From: Cytobacillus gottheilii | GTDB lineage: Bacteria; Bacillota; Bacilli; Bacillales; Cytobacillaceae | Direction of reading: 5' to 3' | NCBI RefSeq assembly: GCF_001636345.1 | Contig: NZ_KV440945.1 | Location: 3,817,854-3,881,853 of the forward strand | Length of the DNA: 64,000 nucleotides | Shown here: piece after piece, positions 50,656 through 61,234 of the stretch | Numbering within the stretch: the first letter of the stretch is position 1 | Layout of the letters: each line of letters starts with the position of its first letter | The notes under the pieces: model-generated | The model's input: the letters and a program-made list of their open reading frames with translations, nothing else | Database searches by the model: none | What the model was told of the DNA's origin: nothing | Program-made: the position numbers and the translations under genes

Positions 50656-51051
50656 CTAATCTTCTATGTACGGCACTGTAGCAATGTATTTCATCTCTAT
50701 ATTTCCTGTTGTATCTTCACTGCTCAAAATATCATCCTCAAGATCATATAATAATATTACAGAGTTAATTTTATGAGCTAAATGATCACTCTGTATTACT
50801 GATTTTAAGCTTGGAATAAAGCTTTCACTATACGAAAAGTCTTTTAGTATTTCGTCCAGATCACTTAACGGTTCCTCAAAGAAATGAATTTCAATTTTAT
50901 CTTCATCAAAGTAACCAAATCCAAAACTTGTGCCAAAGCTGGAATCAATTGAATCTCCATCTTCCGTATATGTCACTTCAACATATTCTTCAAGGTCATG
51001 GAGGGAATTAGAGACACCGAACCAAATCGATACCGCACTGTTAGATTGCAT
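50656..51051 (-). CDS. Imm22-like immunity family protein
   Basis: Of 131 residues and very acidic. The N-terminus SAVSIWFGVSNS...EYV and the FGFGYFDEDKIEIHFFEE block resemble the Imm22 family, immunity proteins of polymorphic toxin systems. No toxin gene is next to it in the window, so it may be an orphan. Shine-Dalgarno AGGAGGTG. The assignment rests on motif resemblance only. Confidence 0.65.
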   Translation of the reverse strand: MQSNSAVSIWFGVSNSLHDLEEYVEVTYTEDGDSIDSSFGTSFGFGYFDEDKIEIHFFEEPLSDLDEILKDFSYSESFIPSLKSVIQSDHLAHKINSVILLYDLEDDILSSEDTTGNIEMKYIATVPYIED

Positions 51052-51106
51052 AAATTACACCTCCTGAATTTAGTCAAATTATTCTCCATTTTAGCTGATC
51101 AGTTAT

Positions 51107-51654
51107 CTATCTTTTCCTTTGTTTTTTTATAACTAAGATCACAATTGCCATGATTCCCATTACTGCAGCTACTGTAACCCATATATAGAGATTACTTCCT
51201 TCATGTTCTCTTGTTAAATCGACTTCTTTCGTCGGAGGCTGCCCATCACCCAGTATGGCTATATCCTCTTGCAGAGAAGTCACTTCATTGGTGCGATCAC
51301 AAATGCTACTTGCTAGATTTTTTTCACCGAATGTAGTGGATTCACTAGCATATACCAAGTATTCTGTTCCCTCAAAAAATTAAATCCGCAATCGCCCCCA
51401 CCTTGCCCTGTAGTAATAATAATCTGCGATTCATCTGCACCCTTCCAAATGTTCCTTACTTCAAATAGAACGGACTTTGATGAATTTCGCTTTTCTCTTA
51501 TATCCAAAACCGTTCCACTGAATACTGCGTCTGAACGTTCTATTTCTTCCTTAACACTTGGTAATTCCGCGCATGAACAAGCACTTACGAATGAAGGAAA
51601 AGAGTTAATGACTAAAAGACTAAAGAAAAAGAATAACGTTATTACTTTTTTCAT
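51107..51654 (-). pseudogene. Frameshifted surface protein with TIMP-like Cys motif and C-terminal anchor
   Basis: Two frames belong together. The first (51654 to about 51370) starts with a signal peptide ending near VSA, then CSCAELPSVKEE, VFSGTVLDI and GGDCGFNF. The second gives EYLVYASES, a conserved-looking ICDRT and a C-terminal membrane helix with KKQRKR. They meet at a run of six T on the minus strand (51374-51379); one extra T would restore GFNFFEGTEYLVYA. Shine-Dalgarno GAGGTGAT precedes ATG 51654. Either a true mutation, phase variation or a sequencing error. The N-terminal CSC motif resembles TIMP-like domains. Full product would be about 182 residues. Confidence 0.8.
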
Positions 51655-51787
51655 TTTAATCACCTCATCTTAATTGTAAGCAGTAAAAAGATCACCATTA
51701 GGTGATCTTCTAGTCTAATGTATTTGTAAGTACAGTATAACAGTATGATATTTCCCAAACAATTTCGTATGCTTTAATAATAGATCT

Positions 51788-53845
51788 CTACCTTCGATCC
51801 CAAAAACGCCGAACCGTAATTGCAGAAACAAACTCCTCATCAAAATCTTGATTTTCTGCAGCAAACACGACACCATCTAAATTATTGTAATCAGTAGGCT
51901 GAATATAGGACTGGCCCGTTGTCGCCACACCAATCGGCTTATAATATTTGTATATTCCGTTTATAAAATCTAAAGTATTAATATCAAAGGATGTTTGATT
52001 AGAACTTTCCCCGCCAACTATATACAGAGCGTCATATAGCGTATGATGAGTAGAAACAAAGATTTGATCCACTTTCAGGACTGTACCATCGGCTCCTGTA
52101 ACTGTGCCAAGCTTTTCACTAATCAAAACAACGAAAACTCCATTTTGATTAAGTGTTTCAAGCGTATTTTTTACTTCTTCCCCGTCAAAGCCATTGGCAA
52201 TGATGACACCCACTTTTAATGTATAAGGATAATGCGGTGTATTCTCCTGGCTAAGTGCAGGCGAAGCCAAGGTAACCGGAACATTCTCTCCCTCTGGAGG
52301 ATTTGCGCCAATATTTTCGGCAATCTTTGTCGCCATTTCCTTATCGACGTTCACATACATATCAACAACCTGCTGGCGAACAGACTCATCCTTCACTTTC
52401 GCAAGCTCAAAACTGAATGCCTCTATCATATGCTGCTTTTCAACGCTTGACATGCTATTCCAGAATAGTCGTGCATGAGAGAAGAAGTCCTTGAAAGACT
52501 CACTGCTCGCTTTGACCTTTTTCCCTTCAACCTGTTCCGGGTAATGAACAAACCCGCCTTCCTCTGGCGGAGTTGGCCCAGGCGTGTTATTGGCGATAGA
52601 GTTTCTAAAATAGTTTACTTGATCGACATCAATACGATATCTGTTGAAACTGTCTCGCTGATTGTTATGAAACGGACAGATCGATTTATTGATTGGCAGA
52701 TCAGGATAATTCGATCCGCCAAGTCTGTGCTGCTGGGTTATTTTATAAGTAAAGGTTCTTCCCTGCAAAATAGGATCATTGCTAAAATTGATGCCAGGAA
52801 CTAGATTCGTCACATCAAAAGCAACCTGTTCTGTTTCGGCGAAAAAGTTATCAACATTTCGATTCAAGGTCATCTTCCCGATTTTTTCAACAGGAATGAT
52901 CTCCTCTGGCCAAACCTTGGTAGGATCAATGACATCGAAATCAAACTTAAACTCATCTTCCTCAGCAATCATCTGCACACCGAGTTCATAGACAGGATAA
53001 GCACCACGCTCAATCGCTTCACTTAGATCGCGTCTATGATAATCTGGATCTACTCCGCCAATAATCAGGGACTCTTCATTAAGGAGCGAGTGCACACCAA
53101 GCATAGGCTTCCAATGAAAGCGGACAAAGTGCGACTTCCCCTCTTCATTCACAAAACGGAAAATATTAATCCCAAACCCTTCCATCATCCGATAGCTTCT
53201 AGGGACTGCCCGATCAGACATCGCCCACATCACAAAATGGGCCGATTCCTGATTATTGGCGACAAAATCCCAGAAGTTATCATGTGCCGCAGAAGCGGTC
53301 GGCATATCATTATGCGGTTCTGGTTTCAGAGCATGCTGTGAATCCACAAACTTAAACGCATCATGTATCACAAAAATCGGAAACTGCAGGCCCAGCAAAT
53401 CATAATTTCCTTCATCTGTATAAAATTTCACAGCAAACCCGCGTATATCCCGTGCAGTATCCATAGACCCTTTGCCGCCCTGCACAGTAGAAAACCGCAC
53501 AAACACAGGCGTCTTCAGTCCTTCCTCCTGCAGGAATCCAGCTCTAGTATACTTTTTCATCGATTTATACGCTTCAAATTCACCATGTACACCAAATCCT
53601 CTAGCATGTACGACTCTCTCCGGAATTCGTTCCGTATCAAAATGCATTTGCTTTTGGAAAAAATGAAAATCCTCCATTAGCACAGGACCGCGATCTCCCG
53701 CTTTTAAGGTATTTTCATTATTGGCAACCTTTAAACCTTCATTTGTTGTAATCGGATTGTCTGCATTTTTAATTCGATATTGATCCAGCTGTTCATTTTT
53801 CTTATTTTGCTCTTCTCTATTATTGTTTTCCGGTGGTTTCTCCAT
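51788..53845 (-). CDS. katE: Large-subunit heme catalase with C-terminal DJ-1/GATase-like domain (KatE)
   Basis: The 685-residue length equals that of Bacillus subtilis KatE. The catalytic His lies in RVVHARGFGVHG (about 60-71), the Asn in the distal pocket near FPIFVIHDAFKF, and the proximal Tyr in a region near RLFWNSM. The last 150 residues (KVGVIIANGFDGEEV) form the flavodoxin-like domain of large catalases. It breaks down hydrogen peroxide. In B. subtilis katE is sigma-B controlled; I see no convincing sigma-B promoter here. Shine-Dalgarno CAGGTGAG. Confidence 0.95.
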   Translation of the reverse strand: MEKPPENNNREEQNKKNEQLDQYRIKNADNPITTNEGLKVANNENTLKAGDRGPVLMEDFHFFQKQMHFDTERIPERVVHARGFGVHGEFEAYKSMKKYTRAGFLQEEGLKTPVFVRFSTVQGGKGSMDTARDIRGFAVKFYTDEGNYDLLGLQFPIFVIHDAFKFVDSQHALKPEPHNDMPTASAAHDNFWDFVANNQESAHFVMWAMSDRAVPRSYRMMEGFGINIFRFVNEEGKSHFVRFHWKPMLGVHSLLNEESLIIGGVDPDYHRRDLSEAIERGAYPVYELGVQMIAEEDEFKFDFDVIDPTKVWPEEIIPVEKIGKMTLNRNVDNFFAETEQVAFDVTNLVPGINFSNDPILQGRTFTYKITQQHRLGGSNYPDLPINKSICPFHNNQRDSFNRYRIDVDQVNYFRNSIANNTPGPTPPEEGGFVHYPEQVEGKKVKASSESFKDFFSHARLFWNSMSSVEKQHMIEAFSFELAKVKDESVRQQVVDMYVNVDKEMATKIAENIGANPPEGENVPVTLASPALSQENTPHYPYTLKVGVIIANGFDGEEVKNTLETLNQNGVFVVLISEKLGTVTGADGTVLKVDQIFVSTHHTLYDALYIVGGESSNQTSFDINTLDFINGIYKYYKPIGVATTGQSYIQPTDYNNLDGVVFAAENQDFDEEFVSAITVRRFWDRR

Positions 53846-53942
53846 GTTCTCACCTGCTTTTGGAGTTTAGGGGGTAACCCATTAATATATATGCGGGGGT
53901 GTGGGGGTTATTACTGCTGGATGCAACCTGAAGAATTAGAAT

Positions 53943-53979
53943 AAAAAAATCCCTCCAACCAATATGGCAAGAGGGATTT
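53943..53979 (-). terminator. Intrinsic terminator of the dus gene
   Basis: AAATCCCTC pairs with GAGGGATTT around a 15-base loop, followed by TTTTTT on the minus strand. Confidence 0.8.
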
Positions 53980-54002
53980 ACTGTTTTACGTTGGTGTTAT
54001 AA

Positions 54003-54986
54003 TTAATTTATTTCCTCATCAGCATTCTTCACCTCAAACTCATCCAACAAAGCACGCACTTCATCCGTTGACTTCGTACTCATCAGCTGATTCCGCAGCT
54101 CACTTGCCCCTCTGAATCCTTTTACATATATCTTAAAAAAGCGAGGAAGAGGCTTGTATGGACGCTGTTCTTCTGCCGAATGTTTATCATGAAGATCCAG
54201 ATGCAATCTTAACAGATCAAGCAATTCCTTGCTGCTATGCTCTCTTTTCTCTTTTTCAAAAGCAAAAGGATTGCTGAAAATACCCCGTCCGATCATCACT
54301 CCATCGACACCATATTGCTCAACAAGTTCCATGCCCATTTGTCGGTCAAGGATATCTCCATTGATTGTTAAAAGTGTGTCAGGAGCGATTTCGTCACGAA
54401 GTTTTTTAATCTCGGGAATCAGTTCCCAATGGGCAGGCACTTTGCTCATTTCATCTCTTGTACGCAGGTGGATGGAAAGATTCGCGATGTCTTGTTTCAG
54501 AATGTGTTTTAGCCAATCGCGCCATTCATCGACCTCTGTAAAGCCTAGTCTTGTTTTGACACTTACAGGCAGTCCCCCTGCTTTTGCGGCTTCAATAATA
54601 TCCGCAGCAACTTCAGGACGGCAAATCAGACCGCTCCCCTTCCCATTTTCAGCCACATTCGGAACAGGACAGCCCATATTAATATCAATTCCCTTGAACC
54701 CCTGCTTCGCCATCCCAATACTCATCTGACGAAAATACTCAGGCTTATCTCCCCAAATATGAGCGACAATCGGCTGCTCGTCCTCTGTAAAAGTCAAACG
54801 CCCGCGCACACTTGCGTTCCCCTCTGGGTGGCAATAACTCTCCGTATTGGCAAACTCCGTAAAGAATACATCTGGTCTGGCTGCTTCACTCACGACATGG
54901 CGGAACACCACATCTGTTACATCCTCCATTGGTGCCAATATAAAAAATGGACGTGGCAGATCACGCCAGAAATTATCTATCATCAT
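54003..54986 (-). CDS. dus: tRNA-dihydrouridine synthase
   Basis: This 327-residue FMN-binding TIM barrel reduces uridine in tRNA to dihydrouridine. Motifs are [12 protein letters not shown], the catalytic cysteine in [17 protein letters not shown], and [14 protein letters not shown]. Start ATG 54986 behind AAAGGA; an upstream frame start at 55004 lies before that site. The Dus subtype (Dus1-3 or B/C-like) cannot be fixed. Monocistronic with its own terminator. Confidence 0.93.
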   Translation of the reverse strand: MMIDNFWRDLPRPFFILAPMEDVTDVVFRHVVSEAARPDVFFTEFANTESYCHPEGNASVRGRLTFTEDEQPIVAHIWGDKPEYFRQMSIGMAKQGFKGIDINMGCPVPNVAENGKGSGLICRPEVAADIIEAAKAGGLPVSVKTRLGFTEVDEWRDWLKHILKQDIANLSIHLRTRDEMSKVPAHWELIPEIKKLRDEIAPDTLLTINGDILDRQMGMELVEQYGVDGVMIGRGIFSNPFAFEKEKREHSSKELLDLLRLHLDLHDKHSAEEQRPYKPLPRFFKIYVKGFRGASELRNQLMSTKSTDEVRALLDEFEVKNADEEIN

Positions 54987-55234
54987 AAAAATCCTTTCGT
55001 TCAAAAAATATAAAGACTATAAAAGTAAAATATATATAGAACACCTTAATTTTTTTTGCATCAATATATAAAGTACAATGAAAAGCCAAACAAAACAAGG
55101 TATGTGTTCATGGAAAAGACCCGGAAGGAATCTTCCAGGTCTTAGATTAACTAGTAGTGATATTAAAATTCAGTGGTTACATACCCTAATTTTTCAATAT
55201 TTGCTGCAGAAAATTATTGAACATCTCCATGCTG

Positions 55235-56101
55235 TTAAATCCTAATTTCCATCTCTTCGTCCGCAATAAAAAATCCCTGTGCTTCGATTTGCTTTCTTAG
55301 CAAACCATCTTCATTTAATACGGGGTTTGAATGGTTAAGATGTGTAAAATAAATGTCCGTTTCCCCAGCTAAATCTTCGAGCAGCTCCATCGTCTCTGTT
55401 ATGAGCGGATGGGGGATCTGCCGATAATCGCGACCAATGTTTGCTATTTCCGCTTTAGAATAAAACGTACCATCAAGAAAACAAATATCCGCCTCTTTGG
55501 CTGCTTCATGAATATCAATATCCCATTCATTCCAGCGATCAATATCAGGAATAAACAAGACCTTTTTATTCGGACCAATAATCCAAAAAGCAAAAGTCTC
55601 AGAAAACTCATTCCGATGCGGAACAAGCACTGGAGTTACCGTCACTTCTGAAGAAACATGAACAGGCTGTCTGTCTTTTAGTTCTTGAACAACGATGTTT
55701 TCAAGCGTTGTTAACTGGCTCCACGGTGCATGACTTTCAAGCAGCTCTTTCATTTTCGTTCCTGCCCTTACTGGCAATTGGCGGGAATTAATCGCTTCTT
55801 TTCCTAGGAACATCAAGCCTGGATAGTGACCAATATGGGCATGGGATAGAAAAATACTGCTCATCAGCTGTGATTCCATCCCATATCTCATTTGCAAGCG
55901 TGCCATTTGTTCCCGCAGATCAGGAGTAGCCTCAATCAGATGCCATTTTTTCTCCTCTGGTAAAATAATAGCCAAGGAGGCAGCCGTTCTTTTAAACTTC
56001 GAGTCTTTTAATGCCCTCTTACAATTTTTACAGAAACAATTCGCTTGTGGCAAACCGCCATCTTGTGCAGTTCCAGCCACACTTAAAAGTACCTCACTCA
56101 C
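55235..56101 (-). CDS. PqqB-like metallo-beta-lactamase-fold hydrolase
   Basis: The 288-residue protein starts with the PqqB-type Cys motif (CFCKNC, Cys22, Cys24, Cys27). The metal motif is SHAHIGHYPG (His87, His89, His92), where the usual Asp is Gly. Further ligands lie in HRNEF, IPDIDRWNEW and THLNHSNP. No other pqq genes are in the window, so PQQ synthesis is unlikely; such proteins may be phosphodiesterases or act on a small-molecule product. GTG overlaps the NhaC stop codon by one base, so the two are translationally coupled. Confidence 0.8.
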   Translation of the reverse strand: MSEVLLSVAGTAQDGGLPQANCFCKNCKRALKDSKFKRTAASLAIILPEEKKWHLIEATPDLREQMARLQMRYGMESQLMSSIFLSHAHIGHYPGLMFLGKEAINSRQLPVRAGTKMKELLESHAPWSQLTTLENIVVQELKDRQPVHVSSEVTVTPVLVPHRNEFSETFAFWIIGPNKKVLFIPDIDRWNEWDIDIHEAAKEADICFLDGTFYSKAEIANIGRDYRQIPHPLITETMELLEDLAGETDIYFTHLNHSNPVLNEDGLLRKQIEAQGFFIADEEMEIRI

Positions 56102-57522
56102 TAGACAACTTCCCTTTCTGAATGCACCAGTTCTTCTTCTTTAGTGTAATCTTTTCTGGCAATTGTCCATCCTGTAAAACCAAAAAGCAGGTTAACTAAT
56201 GGAACAAGATAAATAAAGAACGCATATGGAATGAACTCCCACGCACTAACTCCTAAAACGCCCGATGCAAATACAGCAGGAACACTCCAAGGCACAAGAT
56301 TAATTCCGACAGTCCCCATTGACTCTACTGTTCTCGAGAGATTTTTCGTATCAATGTTCATATCTTTATACTTTTGAACAAAAGTTCTCGCGGGCAATAT
56401 AATCGCTAAAAACTGCGCACCGCTTGCCAATGCAACAATAAATGTGTATAACAGTGTAGAACTGATTAGCGCTCCAGCACTCTTTACTTTCTTCATCATC
56501 TTACCTGTTAAAACTTCAAATGTTCCCGTTTCTTCTAGAATACCCCCGAGAGCAGTAGCAATCATTAGCATCCCAACAGTTCCAAGCATGGAAGATAGTC
56601 CGCCGCGATTTAATAATGAATCAATCTCACCGATACCTGTTGTTATTTTAAAACCGCTCGTCATAAATTGAACGATTGAACTTACTGAAGTTCCTTGAAC
56701 CACAACAGCTATTACTGCACCTAATAAGCCGACACCCATTAAGGCCGGCAATGCCGGAACACGCTTTAGCATCAAAACGATCGTTATAATTGGCAGCAGC
56801 AATAATAATGGATGAATCACAAAAGCATTCTCTAGACCTGACATGATTGTATCGATGGTTTCAGATCCCATGCTTGTGCTGTTCGCCGACTCCAAACTGC
56901 CCAATACCCCAAACAAAATAAGCGATATTAAAAATGCAGGTATCGTATCCCAAAGCATGTGCTTAATATGACTGAATAAATCTGTATCAACCAATGCCGC
57001 AGCAACATTGGTTGTATCTGATAAAGGAGAAAGCTTATCCCCTAAATATGCACCTGATATAACGGCACCTGCAACTAGAGCCGGCGGAAATCCTAACCCC
57101 TCACCAATTGCCATAAATGCTAATCCAACAGTTGCGATCGAAGTAAACGAAGTTCCCAGAGTAATAGAAACAATCCCCGTAATGAGAGCAACAACCGGAA
57201 CAAACCAGGTCGGATTTATTAAAGAAATTCCGTAATAAATCATAGTCGGAATCACTCCACTTGCAATCCAGGATCCAATAATTGTGCCGATGACCAATAA
57301 AATAAACACAGCTGGCAGAGCCCTTGTTACTCCATTCACCATCATCTGCTGCACCTGATTCCAGTTCCATCCGCAGCTAACCGCAACAACAGAAGCTAAA
57401 ATAACCCCAATGATTAAAGGAAAATTCATTCCTGCATCCCATATAAAAATGGAACAAGCCGCAGCTATGATTAATCCTAATAAAGGAATAATCGATTTCC
57501 ACATTGTAAGATTCTCTTTCAC
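56101..57522 (-). CDS. NhaC-type Na+/H+ antiporter or ion transporter
   Basis: This protein of about 473 residues has 11-12 membrane helices. Typical NhaC-family patterns are IASGVIPTMIYYG, LGTSFTSIATVGLAFM and AYLGDKLSPLSDTTNVAAA. It may exchange sodium or another ion/organic acid with protons; ligand not deducible. It is coupled to the PqqB-like gene. Start GTG 57522 behind GGCGGGG is preferred; the frame to 57537 (TTG) lies over that site. Confidence 0.85.
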   Translation of the reverse strand: MKENLTMWKSIIPLLGLIIAAACSIFIWDAGMNFPLIIGVILASVVAVSCGWNWNQVQQMMVNGVTRALPAVFILLVIGTIIGSWIASGVIPTMIYYGISLINPTWFVPVVALITGIVSITLGTSFTSIATVGLAFMAIGEGLGFPPALVAGAVISGAYLGDKLSPLSDTTNVAAALVDTDLFSHIKHMLWDTIPAFLISLILFGVLGSLESANSTSMGSETIDTIMSGLENAFVIHPLLLLLPIITIVLMLKRVPALPALMGVGLLGAVIAVVVQGTSVSSIVQFMTSGFKITTGIGEIDSLLNRGGLSSMLGTVGMLMIATALGGILEETGTFEVLTGKMMKKVKSAGALISSTLLYTFIVALASGAQFLAIILPARTFVQKYKDMNIDTKNLSRTVESMGTVGINLVPWSVPAVFASGVLGVSAWEFIPYAFFIYLVPLVNLLFGFTGWTIARKDYTKEEELVHSEREVV

Positions 57523-57694
57523 CTTTTTCCCCGCCAATCATATGAACTCTACTATTATATACGTTAATAGTTTTATAAATACTTTATCACTTTAAAGCTT
57601 TTATGCTTTTAAGTGATTGATTGTGATAATCATAAGTTATTTTATTTCGTTAGTCAAATGAATATGGTTTAGGACTGATAAACTTTTACTCACA

Positions 57695-57725
57695 CAAAAA
57701 AGGACCAATCATATGATTGATCCTT
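57695..57725 (-). terminator. Terminator of the second NhaC-type gene
   Basis: AAGGATCAATCAT pairs with ATGATTGGTCCTT (one wobble) and is followed by TTTTT on the minus strand. Confidence 0.8.
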
Positions 57726-57774
57726 AAACTATTCTGCTATCTGCTGCAAAAAATTTTAAAATAAATCGTAATAA

Positions 57775-59304
57775 TTATATTCCAATTCCCTCAGATTGCT
57801 CATACTTCTTTCTATGAACCTTAGATAAAACAAAAATAGATAAAATGAGTAAGGCAAACACTAATACTAAAGTAAATGCACTACCTGTGATCCCAGCAAC
57901 AATATAGCCAACAAACGCAATTGAAGCATTAAGAAGTGCATAAGGCAATTGTGTTTTCACATGATCGATATGGTCTGCACCAGCTCCAGTCGACGATAAA
58001 ATCGTTGTATCTGATATTGGTGAACTATGGTCTCCCATGATTCCGCCTGAAAGAACAGCACCGATGCAAACTAATAAATATGCGTCAAGTGCCACAGCCA
58101 TCGGGATAGCGATTGGAAGCATAATAGCATATGTGCCCCATGAAGATCCTGATGCAAGAGACATTAAAACACCGACTAAAAATAGAACGGCTGGGATTAT
58201 AAATGCAGGCACATTTCCATTCATAGCTTCAACAATAAAGCTAGCCGTACCCATTTCCTTCATTACCTGACCAAGCGACCAAGCCAGGATTAACGTAACG
58301 GCAACATAAACCATCTTTTGCATCCCTGTTGTATAGATATTAAAAATATCACTGAATTTCTTCAACTTATATACAAGCATTAAGATAATAATCGTAATAG
58401 CAGCAAATAAATAGGCAGTAGTTAAAGCAATTCTAAAATCATTTCCTGCCACTGGCTCAAATGGGAACCCATATGAAATCAGTAAAGCGAATAGAGTAAC
58501 AAATAACACTAATAGTGGCAGCCAAATTAATATCGCATGCCGATGTTCCGTTCCTTCTTCAGCATTCTCAGCTCTTCTTAATGGCTTAGAAGTTGGCCAG
58601 TACAATTCGCCCGAAGTTTGAACTCTGCGCTCAGCTTTTGCCATTGGCCCAAAATCTAACTTCGTAAGAGCAATTAACGGCACAAGTGCTACTGCCAATA
58701 TTGCATAAAACTGAAAAGGTATAACCTGGACCAAGGTGGTAAATTCAGATGTCGTAATATTTAATGCTTCATATTCCTTTTGAATAAGACCCATAATGTA
58801 TACGCCCCATCCAATAAAAGGAATTAACACAGCGACTGGTGAAGACGTTGAATCAATAATCCACGCTAGCTTCTCTCTAGAAATCTTTGCCTTATCAAAG
58901 ATCTTTTCAAAAACTGGTCCAACAATAAGTGGCGTACCCAAATCGGAGAAGAAGATGATAATTCCTCCGAACCAGGCCGAAATCTGTGCTTTTGCCTTCG
59001 TATTAATAAATTTAATCGTATTCGCTGCAAGAGCGGCTCCACCGCCCGACTTTTCCATAAGTCCTACAAATCCGCCAATAAAAAATAATAAAACAATAAT
59101 AGCTGCATTGTAGCCATCCGCGGCAAGAGTAAATAAGTAGTTTCCGATCGTCACTGTCGTTGCCTCAAGAGGATTCCCTCCGACTAGAATGAGTACCCCA
59201 ATAAAAGCACCAGAAAACAGAGACACTACAACGTTCTTTGTTATGATGGCAAGAATGATTGCAATAATTGGGGGAAGTATTGATATCCAGCCCATGTGTT
59301 CCAT
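57775..59304 (-). CDS. NhaC family Na+/H+ antiporter
   Basis: This 509-residue protein has about 12 membrane helices. NhaC-family blocks are FFSDLGTPLIVGPVFEKIFDKAKISREKLAWI, given here as two parts, and SGGIMGDHSSPISDTTILSSTGAG near 420-445. It is longer than, and paralogous to, the antiporter upstream of the PqqB-like gene. A role in Na+ export, pH or organic-acid exchange is inferred from the family. Shine-Dalgarno AAGGAGG. Confidence 0.9.
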   Translation of the reverse strand: MEHMGWISILPPIIAIILAIITKNVVVSLFSGAFIGVLILVGGNPLEATTVTIGNYLFTLAADGYNAAIIVLLFFIGGFVGLMEKSGGGAALAANTIKFINTKAKAQISAWFGGIIIFFSDLGTPLIVGPVFEKIFDKAKISREKLAWIIDSTSSPVAVLIPFIGWGVYIMGLIQKEYEALNITTSEFTTLVQVIPFQFYAILAVALVPLIALTKLDFGPMAKAERRVQTSGELYWPTSKPLRRAENAEEGTEHRHAILIWLPLLVLFVTLFALLISYGFPFEPVAGNDFRIALTTAYLFAAITIIILMLVYKLKKFSDIFNIYTTGMQKMVYVAVTLILAWSLGQVMKEMGTASFIVEAMNGNVPAFIIPAVLFLVGVLMSLASGSSWGTYAIMLPIAIPMAVALDAYLLVCIGAVLSGGIMGDHSSPISDTTILSSTGAGADHIDHVKTQLPYALLNASIAFVGYIVAGITGSAFTLVLVFALLILSIFVLSKVHRKKYEQSEGIGI

Positions 59305-59839
59305 AAATATTCCTCCTTATTAATAAATATACATAATTTATGTATAAATATAAAATGGTTAAATTTATTAAACCACTTTAAATTTAGATTATATGGGATA
59401 TAAAGATGGAATGCAATAAGCTATTTTGAATAAATATAAAAATTTTAATCAACTCTCATACGCTTACAGCATCTTATTAAAATGAATTTTCATACATAAA
59501 ATGCACTAATTGAATATCACTTATTTCATATCTTACAAGAGAATATACATCATTTTTGTTAATCTAACTTTTAAAAAAACAAATTATAAAAACTACTAGA
59601 GTAAATTCAGCGGAAGAATCGGAAGATGAAGATTGGGACAGTAGGTTAGATCCTTAAAGTGGCCTCTATTGGGGAGTATGGTGTTGTCCTTGAATATAAA
59701 AAAAGGAGAATCTTCAAGTACTTCGTTTAATGTGGATTAAGTGAGGATTTTTAATCTACTATGTATTGAGCGATTATGCATTTGGGTTAGCATTCCTAAA
59801 ATAGATAAAGGCAAGAGCCACTAGACTCTTGCCTGATTT
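59305..59839. other. 535-bp AT-rich gap, nothing convincing
   Basis: The left part is strongly AT-rich and must hold the NhaC promoter. The right part (about 59600-59760) is slightly more complex, with short G-rich stretches, but I find no frame or inverted ends that identify a mobile element. Confidence 0.4.
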
Positions 59840-59840
59840 T
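59807..59840 (-). terminator. Terminator of the rlmCD gene
   Basis: AGGCAAGAGTC pairs with GGCTCTTGCCT around a short loop just after the stop codon. The T-tract is short on the minus strand. Confidence 0.75.
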
Positions 59841-61219
59841 TATTTTAATTTTAACTCCGTCACTACCTCAACATGAGAAGTCTGCGGAAACATATCCACC
59901 GGCTGAATCATTTCAATCTTATACTTCTTGCTTAATACATCAATATCCTTCGCAAGCGTAGATGGATTACATGAAACATAAACCACTTTCTTTGGTTTCA
60001 CGTTAAGAATGGTCTGGATTAGCGCGCGATCGAGTCCTGTTCTTGGCGGATCTACGATGATGACATCCGGTTTCCAGCCTTCTTTTACCCATTTTGGAAG
60101 CAGTTCTTCCGCTTTGCCGGTAACGTATTTGGCATGCTTGATGCCATGACGTTTCGCATTTTTCTTCGCATCTTGAATGGATTCTGGAATGATATCCATC
60201 CCGCGGATTTCTGACGCTCCGTCAGCAACCCATAAACCGATTGTTCCAACACCACAATATGCATCAGCGACTTTTTCTTTACCCGTTAGTGCGGCCGCTT
60301 TTTTGACTTCATCATAAAGCTTTACGGTTTGCTCAGGGTTTAGCTGGAAGAAGGTTCTTGCTGATAATTCAAATTGCAGATCGCCTAATGTTTCTTGAAT
60401 GAAAGCACTGCCGTCGAGGTTGAACGTTTCTTCCCCAAAGATTAGCGACGTTTTTTGTCCGTTAATGTTTTGAATGATGGATTTGACTTCTGGCAGTCTG
60501 CTTTTAATTTTTTCTATTATTAATGCCTTTTTGGGCAGTTCTTTTTTAGCTGTGATCAGGACGATTTGCAGTTCGCCAGTTTGGATGCCGACACGGGCGA
60601 CAATTGTACGGACGATTCCTTTTCTTGTTTTTTCATGGTAAATCGGAATTTGCAGATCCTGAAGCACTTGTTTGACTGTTTCGACAGCCGCATTTGTTTG
60701 TGGATGCTGAACGGCACATTGCTCGATGTTGATGAGTTTGTGGGAGTTCAGTCCGTATAGTCCTGCAAGCACTTTGCCGTTTTGTGTTCCTACTTGGAAT
60801 GAGCTTTTATTCCGGTAGCTCCATGGATTGTCCATGCCAATGGTTTGTTTTATATTTAAATCTTCAACCTTCAATCTTGAATGGCGTTCTAATGATTGAA
60901 TGACGATATCGCGTTTTTCCTTGAGCTGCTGGGTGTATTCCAGATGCTGCAGCTGGCATCCTCCGCACTGGTCATAGACCGGACAAGGCGGCACAACGCG
61001 ATGCTGAGACTTTTTGCGTACTTTTTTTATTTTACCTTCTGAAAATTTCGGATGTACCTTTGTCGCTTCAACGACAACTTCTTCGCCTGGAAGAGCGCCT
61101 GGAACGAAGACAACTTGTTTTTTAAAGTAGCCGACTCCTTCTCCATTGATGCCAAGTCGTTTAATTGTCAGCGGAAAGGTTTGTCCTAATTTTAACTGAG
61201 CTGTTTGGTTTTGAGTCAT
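59840..61219 (-). CDS. rlmCD: 23S rRNA (uracil-C5)-methyltransferase RlmCD (TrmA/RumA family)
   Basis: The 459-residue length equals that of Bacillus subtilis YefA/RlmCD, which methylates U747 and U1939. The N-terminal TRAM domain (about 5-65) precedes an iron-sulfur motif [15 protein letters not shown], the SAM site [11 protein letters not shown] and the catalytic cysteine in [11 protein letters not shown]. Start ATG 61219 after TTGGAGTG. It lies downstream of the AlkA-like gene with a 15-bp overlap at its left neighbour's end, as in the yfjO-yfjP arrangement of B. subtilis. Confidence 0.93.
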   Translation of the reverse strand: MTQNQTAQLKLGQTFPLTIKRLGINGEGVGYFKKQVVFVPGALPGEEVVVEATKVHPKFSEGKIKKVRKKSQHRVVPPCPVYDQCGGCQLQHLEYTQQLKEKRDIVIQSLERHSRLKVEDLNIKQTIGMDNPWSYRNKSSFQVGTQNGKVLAGLYGLNSHKLINIEQCAVQHPQTNAAVETVKQVLQDLQIPIYHEKTRKGIVRTIVARVGIQTGELQIVLITAKKELPKKALIIEKIKSRLPEVKSIIQNINGQKTSLIFGEETFNLDGSAFIQETLGDLQFELSARTFFQLNPEQTVKLYDEVKKAAALTGKEKVADAYCGVGTIGLWVADGASEIRGMDIIPESIQDAKKNAKRHGIKHAKYVTGKAEELLPKWVKEGWKPDVIIVDPPRTGLDRALIQTILNVKPKKVVYVSCNPSTLAKDIDVLSKKYKIEMIQPVDMFPQTSHVEVVTELKLK

Positions 61220-61234
61220 TGATATCACTCCAAT

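Noticed and set aside
53855-53912. G-quadruplex upstream of katE
   Set aside because: There are three tracts of five G on the plus strand, not four close enough for a convincing quadruplex.
59600-59760. Remnant of an insertion sequence
   Set aside because: No inverted ends, target duplication or transposase-like frame could be found.
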